Source of the DNA: Acidobacteriota bacterium
GTDB taxonomy: Bacteria > Acidobacteriota > Terriglobia > Bryobacterales > Bryobacteraceae
Assembly: GCA_016871135.1 (NCBI GenBank)
Contig: VFZQ01000143.1
Span: 1 to 9,615, forward strand
Length of the DNA: 9,615 bases
Direction of reading: 5' to 3'
Part shown: piece after piece, positions 1 to 4,452 of the stretch
Layout of the letters: the number at the start of each line of letters is the position of its first letter
Position numbering within the stretch: position 1 is the stretch's first letter
The notes under the pieces: model-generated
Told to the model about the DNA's origin: nothing
What the model saw: the letters and a program-made list of their open reading frames with translations, nothing else
Database searches by the model: none
Translations under genes and position numbers: made by a program

Positions 1-1
1 T

Positions 2-385
2 CAGTGTTTTCGAATCGGCGCCGGAGTGCTCGCGCTCATGGGCGCCGCGCATTTGGCGGGCCACCTTGGCGGCCGGACCAAGCCGTTGAACGGCACGGAA
101 GATCAGTTGCGCATGTTGATGGAAACCTACCGGACGAACGTAATGGGATCGATGCGCAGCACGCAGGAGTTGTACGACGGCTTCAGTCTCGCCTTCGCGG
201 TCTTCTCGATCGGCCTCGGCGCATTGGCATTCAGTGTGCCTCCGCAGAAGAAGACGGCAATCGTCTTCGCGGCGATGCTGGCCGCGTTGACGGGCGTATC
301 GATCATGTACTGGTTCATTGTGCCGACGGCGTTTCTCGCCGGTGCAACCGTGCTGTTCGGCGCTTCGGCGCTACTGGACCAGTAG
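2..385 (+). CDS. C-terminal part of a small multi-pass membrane protein (partial, 5' end outside window)
   Basis: The frame is open from the window edge to a TAG stop at 383-385, giving 127 visible residues. A GTG lies at position 26, but it falls inside a hydrophobic helix (IGAGVLALMGAAHLAGHL), so the true start is probably upstream of the window. About four hydrophobic segments can be seen: residues 5-22, a segment after the LYDGFSLAFAVFSIGLGALAF stretch, one in AAMLAALTGVSIMYWFIVP, and a final one in AFLAGATVLFGASALL. A hydrophilic loop (HLGGRTKPLNGTEDQLRMLMETYR) separates the first two. The style resembles small uncharacterised bacterial membrane proteins with a conserved GFSL-type second helix; no function can be assigned. 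Its last 15 bases overlap the end of the convergent BamE-like gene. Confidence 0.7.
   Translation, partial: QCFRIGAGVLALMGAAHLAGHLGGRTKPLNGTEDQLRMLMETYRTNVMGSMRSTQELYDGFSLAFAVFSIGLGALAFSVPPQKKTAIVFAAMLAALTGVSIMYWFIVPTAFLAGATVLFGASALLDQ
371..385. repeat. Perfect inverted repeat spanning the overlap of two convergent genes
   Basis: CTACTGG A CCAGTAG is an exact 7-bp-arm palindrome with a single central base. It coincides base for base with the 15-bp tail-to-tail overlap of the membrane protein gene (+) and the BamE-like gene (-). Both genes take their last four codons and a TAG stop from it, so the proteins end in LLDQ and LLVQ respectively. As RNA it could fold as a 6-bp stem with a GAC loop. 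No T-tract follows on either strand, so an ordinary intrinsic terminator is not supported. Confidence 0.6.
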
Positions 386-1147
386 TTCTGCGGCGGTCGA
401 TCCGCCGAGTCCCGCGTACATGTCCTTCACTTTCGTGACCTTCGATCCGGTGAACGTCACGAAGGTAATCTTGCCCGGCGCGCGTCCGTACACCCACTCT
501 TCCAGTTCGTCGCCGTCGTTGGTCCGCCGCTCTTTACGATTCGGCGCGCCGACCGCCATCTTGACCTGCTCGCGATCCATGCCTTCGACGACCTTCTTCT
601 GCTCGATCGCCTTGCGAATCGGCTCGGGCAGTTTTTCCATGTAGTTCTCGGTCACCGACTTCATCTCGAAATCGAGAATGGGCGCCAACAGTTTCTTCAC
701 CTCGGCCACATCCAGCGACTCAATCGGCTTGCCGTACTTGATCACGATCCCGGTGCCCGCCTTGGCCACCTGCCCGCTGGAGATCGGCGTCGTGCGATTC
801 CCCGTCCCGACCTCAACGCGCTCATACCACTTCGGCCCCGTCTTCAAACCGTGATTCAACTCAAGCTCGATGTTGTCGTCCTCGATCTTGACTTTGGTGA
901 TCTGCACCAACTCGCCGGCGCGCGCCGCCGGGCCGTATTGCGTGTTGGCCTTATCCCATTCGTCCTTGTCCCACTTGCCGGCGCCGTCTACGCCGAGCGC
1001 TTTTTTCGATCGCGGGATCAGCACCTTCGCCTTCGCGTACTCGGCCGTCATGCCGCGGAGGAACGCCATCCGGTCGTCGGCGGTGGGGCGCTTTTCCTTG
1101 GCTGCCAGCGCACTCGGGAGCAGGACCAACATCGTTCGGCGTTTCAT
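371..1147 (-). CDS. Exported protein with C-terminal BamE/SmpA-like domain
   Basis: The protein has 258 residues. The ATG at 1147 overlaps the stop of the upstream CPBP protease gene (ATGA, 1144-1147) and has a strong Shine-Dalgarno sequence 10 bases upstream, which fixes the start although the frame is open further upstream. The N-terminus MKRRTMLVLLPSALAA looks like a short signal peptide with an AxA-like cleavage site before KEKRP. The middle (about residues 70-145) is rich in alternating charged and hydrophobic residues and looks beta-structured. The C-terminal part (about 185-245) has the pattern of the BamE/SmpA-OmlA fold: VVEGMDREQVKMAVGAPNRK, then EEWVYG, then a strand pair ending in KVTKVKDM. 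BamE proper is a small lipoprotein of the outer-membrane assembly complex. This protein is about twice that length and has no lipobox cysteine, so a role in outer-membrane assembly is only a possibility. Confidence 0.72.
   Translation of the reverse strand: MKRRTMLVLLPSALAAKEKRPTADDRMAFLRGMTAEYAKAKVLIPRSKKALGVDGAGKWDKDEWDKANTQYGPAARAGELVQITKVKIEDDNIELELNHGLKTGPKWYERVEVGTGNRTTPISSGQVAKAGTGIVIKYGKPIESLDVAEVKKLLAPILDFEMKSVTENYMEKLPEPIRKAIEQKKVVEGMDREQVKMAVGAPNRKERRTNDGDELEEWVYGRAPGKITFVTFTGSKVTKVKDMYAGLGGSTAAELLVQ
391..407. repeat. GC-rich inverted repeat (possible hairpin) just beyond the convergent overlap
   Basis: CGGCGG TCGAT CCGCCG gives a perfect 6-bp GC stem with a 5-base loop. It lies 5 bp downstream of the (+) stop codon and inside the 3' end of the (-) BamE-like gene, where it encodes part of its last residues (GGSTAA region). 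It could help end or stabilise the (+) transcript, but there is no T-run after it. A chance hairpin in GC-rich coding sequence is a real alternative. Confidence 0.4.
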
Positions 1148-1998
1148 TCCGGCGATTCCTCCTCTTCGGGCATGAGCTTCAACGATTGACGGCGCAGCGG
1201 GACACGGTGCAGCGCGAAGAACAATACGGGAATCAGCAGCGTGGTTAGCAAGCTCGCTTCCGGACCGTAACTGCCGCCGCTCCAAAGTTCGCTTGCGCGC
1301 CATTCCAGCGAATAGCCCGTCAACCCCATTGTAAAGCCGCTGAGGCTTACGCCAAAGAGGGGCAATGTAACATTCCATCCAAAGTGCAAGCCTGTCGCCA
1401 CCCACAAATCGCCCGACCGCACGACGGCATACCCCAGTACCACGCCCCAAAGAAACGTGTTGAACAGCGCCAGGTTTCCCGAACCCAGATTCATCGCATG
1501 CGCCGCCGCGAATAAGACGGCCGAAGGCAGCAGAAACTGATACGTGCCGAAACGCCCCGCCAGCAACTGAAACGGATAGCCGCGGAACACAAGCTCTTCG
1601 CCTAACGCGCCGAAAAGTAGAATCACCGAGACCAGCGCGATGCCGCCCGGAGAAAACGGAAACTCGGAATTCGGCGCGAAGTGCGCTTTGCCGATCAACA
1701 CCGGAAAGCCCGCCGCGATCACAGCCGCCGCCGCGCCAAGGCCCGTTCCGCTCAACATGTGCCGCGCCGCCCACGAGTGACCAGTCAAGCCGATATCGGC
1801 CAGTCCGCCTCGTTCGTAGATCCGCAGCGCGAAGAACGTCGCCACCGCGCCTCCCGCGAAGATGCCCAGACCGCTTGCGATCAGCGGCCCGAGCCACTGC
1901 AATACGACGAACACGACCGCCTGCGTCACGAACGCCAGTACCAGGAACACCACCACGCGAACCGCCGCCGTCATTCGCGATGGCCCCGCGTCGCTCAT
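1144..1998 (-). CDS. CPBP-family (CAAX-like) intramembrane metalloprotease or glutamic protease
   Basis: The protein has 284 residues and several transmembrane segments (about 12-36, 41-60, 82-103, 118-133, 150-168, 176-194, 198-216 and 247-263). All hallmark CPBP/Abi motifs are present in order: EEXXXR as EELVFR (E134, E135, R139), FXXXH as FAAAH (H167) and HXXXN as HFGWN (H205, N209). The family includes the eukaryotic CAAX prenyl protease Rce1 and many bacterial members that cleave within the membrane; bacterial substrates are mostly unknown. The ATG at 1998 lies 3 bp after the TAG of the GHMP kinase gene, and the stop overlaps the next start by 4 bp, so it sits in the middle of a coupled set. 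The short acidic tail (EEEESPE) doubles as the ribosome-binding site of the next gene. The family call is secure; the substrate is unknown. Confidence 0.9.
   Translation of the reverse strand: MSDAGPSRMTAAVRVVVFLVLAFVTQAVVFVVLQWLGPLIASGLGIFAGGAVATFFALRIYERGGLADIGLTGHSWAARHMLSGTGLGAAAAVIAAGFPVLIGKAHFAPNSEFPFSPGGIALVSVILLFGALGEELVFRGYPFQLLAGRFGTYQFLLPSAVLFAAAHAMNLGSGNLALFNTFLWGVVLGYAVVRSGDLWVATGLHFGWNVTLPLFGVSLSGFTMGLTGYSLEWRASELWSGGSYGPEASLLTTLLIPVLFFALHRVPLRRQSLKLMPEEEESPE
1157..1164 (-). promoter_or_regulatory. Strong Shine-Dalgarno sequence of the BamE-like gene, inside the CPBP gene
   Basis: On the minus strand the sequence reads GAGGAGGA, ending 9-10 bases before the ATG at 1147. It lies in codons that give the upstream protease its acidic C-terminal tail (EEEESPE). 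It is the clearest ribosome-binding site in the window and, with the ATGA overlap, supports coupled translation and the chosen start. Confidence 0.75.
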
Positions 1999-2001
1999 GA
2001 C

Positions 2002-3009
2002 CTACTTTACGAGCTTCACTTTCAGGCCCGCCGGTGCGACCTTCACGTCCAGCACCGTTGAGCCCGCATTCGCCACGACTTCGCTGACCCGCGCCTTCGC
2101 GCCCGGTTCGACAAGAAAGAATACACACCCTCCGCCGCCCGCGCCGCAAACCTTCGCGCCCACCGCGCCCGCCCGCTTGGTCGCCGCCACCAGCGTGTCG
2201 ATCAGCGGCGTCGTGATGCCCGGCGCATTCTTCTTGCGGAAACTCCACTCTTCGCCCAGCAGCCGCGCGGTCTCGTTCCAATCGGATTTTTCCAGCGCGC
2301 CGCGCATCGCATGCGCAATCGATGCGATCTGATCGAAGTTCCGATGGACTTTTCTATCGCCGTCAATGTGGAGTTTGGTGACCTCCCAGTTGTTGATGCC
2401 TGAATTGCGCGGTTCGCCGGTGTAGGCGAGCACCGTCCGCGACTCCAGATCGGCGGCTTCCACCGGTATCGCCACGCGCCGGATGCCGTCGGCGCGCAGT
2501 TCGATCGCGCTGATGCCGCCATACATGGCCGGATAGTAGTCCTGGCAGCCGGTCGGCACGCGGATGATCTGCGCTTCGATGTTCTGCGCCAACTCGCGGA
2601 TGCGTTCGATCGAATAGCCCGCATTCATCCACTTGTTGAACGCGCCGCAGATCGTGATCAGCAGCGACGACGATCCTGAGATTCCCGCGCCCGCCGGCGC
2701 CTCCGAATGCGAATCGAGTTCGAGGCCGGTTTCGGGTGCGAAGAAACGCACCGCGTACGCCAGCAGCGGCAGCTTGTACTTCTTCGCCGCGCGCAATTCC
2801 TCCAGCGAAGCAAACATCTCCTCCACGCCGAGATCGCGCGAGCGCAGAAGGATCGCGCCGTCGTTGCGCGGCACAAGCGTGCACGACGTGTAACGATCGA
2901 CCGCGAAGTTCACCGTGCACGCGTTGTCGTGATGCAGATAGAGCGGCCAGATATCGAGTGTGCCGCCGGCGAGATCGACACGGCACGGGGATTGCGAAGT
3001 AATGCGCAT
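2002..3009 (-). CDS. GHMP-family small-molecule kinase, heptose-7-phosphate-kinase-like (HddA type)
   Basis: The 335-residue length is normal for the family. The N-terminus has the sugar-kinase-like pattern SPCRVDLAGGTLDI (residues 7-20). The ATP-binding motif is PAGAGISGSSSL (105-116). GCQDYYPAMYGG (154-165) matches the conserved QD-Y-GG block of HddA-type kinases, with D157 the likely catalytic or substrate-binding aspartate. The C-terminal motif KVCGAGGGGCVFF (286-298) is the third GHMP motif. The enzyme would phosphorylate a sugar or sugar phosphate in the cytosol using ATP. HddA acts on D-glycero-alpha-D-manno-heptose 7-phosphate, but no gmhA, gmhB or hddC partner lies nearby, so the substrate is open and no gene symbol is given. 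No clear Shine-Dalgarno precedes the ATG at 3009. The 74-bp gap to the upstream membrane protein gene shows no obvious promoter or terminator. Confidence 0.85.
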   Translation of the reverse strand: MRITSQSPCRVDLAGGTLDIWPLYLHHDNACTVNFAVDRYTSCTLVPRNDGAILLRSRDLGVEEMFASLEELRAAKKYKLPLLAYAVRFFAPETGLELDSHSEAPAGAGISGSSSLLITICGAFNKWMNAGYSIERIRELAQNIEAQIIRVPTGCQDYYPAMYGGISAIELRADGIRRVAIPVEAADLESRTVLAYTGEPRNSGINNWEVTKLHIDGDRKVHRNFDQIASIAHAMRGALEKSDWNETARLLGEEWSFRKKNAPGITTPLIDTLVAATKRAGAVGAKVCGAGGGGCVFFLVEPGAKARVSEVVANAGSTVLDVKVAPAGLKVKLVK

Positions 3010-3083
3010 GAATCGACCAGTTTACCGCGCCGCTTCCGCCAAACGAAACAACGAAGCCGCGCCCGATCCTCCGGGCCGGTCGG

Positions 3084-3692
3084 TCACCGCCCCGATAAAC
3101 GTGCCAGCATCGCGACCGACGCCACCGCCGTGATCGGCGCCGCGATCAGCACCAATCGCACCAGCCCTTCCGGCGTCAATAACCCGAGCAGCGCCGCGTT
3201 GGTATCGTCGCTCAACAGCCGCGGCAATCCGAGAATCGCGACGAGCAGCAGCAGAAACCCGATTCGCAGGCGGCTCTTGGCGGCGTCTTGATTGACGGCG
3301 CGCTTGGCGATTATCGCCGCGAGAGCCGCGACGAAAACGCAGCCCAGCAGACTCAACACCGGAAGCGCCAGCGCCACCGCCGCCGGTGGCGTAATCACAC
3401 GTTGGGCCTTCCAACTCACGGTCGCGATGCCGATCCAGGTCACCGCCACGCCCCCGGCCCATCCCAGCAGCACGGCGCGCGCTAGGCCTCGCAGCGGGAC
3501 GCGGCGCTCTTCGGTCGAGAAGACCGAATCCACCGCCATCGGTGCAACGAAAAACAGGCTGAGCATCGAGTACGGCAGCAGCAGCATTACGTCGAGAAAC
3601 TCGAAGCCCTTCAAATACGGCACCAGGCCGCCGAACAGCGCGGCGACCAGAATGTTGTTGAATACGGTGCGCGGGATCACCTGAGATAGCAT
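3084..3692 (-). CDS. Six-helix membrane protein of unknown function
   Basis: The frame encodes 202 residues from the ATG at 3692, or 206 from an in-frame ATG at 3704. The shorter form is preferred because the longer one overlaps the start of the divergent RraA-like gene. Neither start has a recognisable Shine-Dalgarno. In the longer numbering, six hydrophobic segments appear at about 13-31, 37-58, 74-97, 107-133, 147-164 and 181-201, with charged loops such as STEERRVPLR (63-72) and AKRAVNQDAAKSRLR (133-147). No family motif was recognised. It heads the minus-strand run that continues into the GHMP kinase, CPBP protease and BamE-like genes, with a 74-bp gap before the kinase. The even hydrophobic pattern and the lack of another plausible frame support a real gene. 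Confidence 0.7.
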   Translation of the reverse strand: MLSQVIPRTVFNNILVAALFGGLVPYLKGFEFLDVMLLLPYSMLSLFFVAPMAVDSVFSTEERRVPLRGLARAVLLGWAGGVAVTWIGIATVSWKAQRVITPPAAVALALPVLSLLGCVFVAALAAIIAKRAVNQDAAKSRLRIGFLLLLVAILGLPRLLSDDTNAALLGLLTPEGLVRLVLIAAPITAVASVAMLARLSGR

Positions 3693-3708
3693 AATGCATA
3701 ACATGCAT
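3690..3708. promoter_or_regulatory. Divergent start region with doubled ATGCAT palindrome and a weak -10-like box
   Basis: The two divergent genes start within about 10 bp of each other. The sequence here reads ATGCAT AAC ATGCAT (3694-3708), two copies of a 6-bp palindrome at 9-bp spacing. CATAAT at 3690-3695 matches the sigma-70 -10 box at five of six positions on the plus strand, which would place transcription start close to the ATG at 3703. No convincing -35 box lies at the right distance. A control site for both genes is possible but unproven. Confidence 0.3.
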
Positions 3709-4452
3709 TGGAAACGTTTTCTCCTTCCCGCTGCGGCTCTCGCCTGCGCTTTTCTCGGCTTCGGATTTCAGGCCGCCAAGCAGGCCGCGCCCGTCAAAGA
3801 TCCGCTCATCACGGGTTTTGAAAAGTCGACCGTCGCCTCGGTTGCCGACGCCGTCGATCAAATCACCGGCACACGAGGATTTCTTTCGCACGACATGCGC
3901 CCGCGCACCGGCAATATCCGCGTCGTGGGACGTGCGACCACGGCGCTGTTGAAACCCGCGCCGCCGGAGAAGGCGACGCCCGCATTATCGACCGGAATGT
4001 CGACCGCCATGATCGACAACGCCAAGCCCGGCGAGGTCGGCGTGATCGTCATCGAAGACGGCCTTGATGTCGCCGGTATCGGAGGACTCATGGGCACGGC
4101 GGCGAAAGCGCGCGGTATGGCCGGCGTGATCGTCGACGGTGGCGTCCGCGATCTAAAGGAAGTGCGCGGTCTGGGCCTGGCGATCTACGCGCGCAGCGTC
4201 GTGCCTTCATCGACCGTCTCGCGTTTCGCCGGTGTCGCTAAAGACGTTCCCGTACAGTGCGCCGGAGTGCGAATCTCTCCCGGTGATATCATCGTCGCCG
4301 ATGAAGATGGCGTCGTCAGCGTACCCGCCGCACGCGCACAGGAAGTCTTGAAGCGCGCGCAGGAGATCGACGAACGCGAAACAAAAATGGTGCCTTACAT
4401 ATTGAAGTTCAAGGCGCTCACGAAAGCGGTTGAAGTCTTCAACAGGATTTAG
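3694..4452 (+). CDS. RraA-like (HMG/CHA aldolase fold) protein with N-terminal signal peptide
   Basis: The protein has 252 residues from the ATG at 3694; a second ATG at 3703 (MHWKRF) would give 249. A weak TGAGA at 3682-3686 slightly favours the first. Residues 4-26 (MHWKRFLLPAAALACAFLGFGFQ) have a basic start, a hydrophobic core and a plausible cleavage after the FGFQA region, so the protein is probably exported. RraA proteins are normally cytosolic and shorter, about 160-230 residues. The RraA-like fold follows: VADAVDQITGTRGF (50-63), GIGGLMGTAAKARG (128-141), VDGGVRD (147-153) with R152 and D153, and GDIIVADEDGVV (197-208). In metal-dependent HMG/CHA aldolases the motif is D-X20-R-D; here the first position is G131. 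Possible roles are a divergent aldolase-like enzyme or a binding protein. RNase E regulation is unlikely if it is exported. The stop overlaps that of clpC by 4 bp. Confidence 0.85.
   Translation: MHNMHWKRFLLPAAALACAFLGFGFQAAKQAAPVKDPLITGFEKSTVASVADAVDQITGTRGFLSHDMRPRTGNIRVVGRATTALLKPAPPEKATPALSTGMSTAMIDNAKPGEVGVIVIEDGLDVAGIGGLMGTAAKARGMAGVIVDGGVRDLKEVRGLGLAIYARSVVPSSTVSRFAGVAKDVPVQCAGVRISPGDIIVADEDGVVSVPAARAQEVLKRAQEIDERETKMVPYILKFKALTKAVEVFNRI
4429..4443. repeat. Inverted repeat at the convergent ends of the RraA-like gene and clpC
   Basis: GTTGAAG T CTTCAAC is a perfect 7-bp-arm palindrome ending 5 bp before the 4-bp overlap of the two stop codons (4449-4452). A smaller palindrome, TTGAA G TTCAA, lies 17 bp upstream (4402-4412). 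As RNA the larger one can form a 6-bp stem with a GTC loop, followed on the plus strand only by AGGATTT. It may act as a weak terminator or be chance within codons for VEVFN. Confidence 0.35.

Noticed and set aside
1148..2281. The frame of the BamE-like gene stays open for about 378 codons further upstream, across the CPBP and GHMP genes
   Set aside because: The upstream part translates to low-complexity Arg/Gly-rich sequence, while the other frames carry intact family motifs; the ATG at 1147 with its strong Shine-Dalgarno fits the true start.
3010..3083. Possible terminator between the six-helix membrane protein gene and the GHMP kinase
   Set aside because: The best stem (CCCG/CGGG around a 6-base loop) is only 4 bp and has no T-tract.
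3703..3765. Possible lipoprotein signal (ALAC) in the RraA-like protein
   Set aside because: The lipobox consensus needs Leu or a similar residue three before the cysteine; here Leu is at -2 and Ala at -3, and the hydrophobic core continues past the cysteine. An ordinary signal peptide fits better.
3022..3891. A 289-codon minus-strand open frame over the membrane protein gene and the divergent start region
   Set aside because: The translation is Arg/Gly/Asp-rich without hydrophobic or family structure, and it conflicts with two better supported genes.
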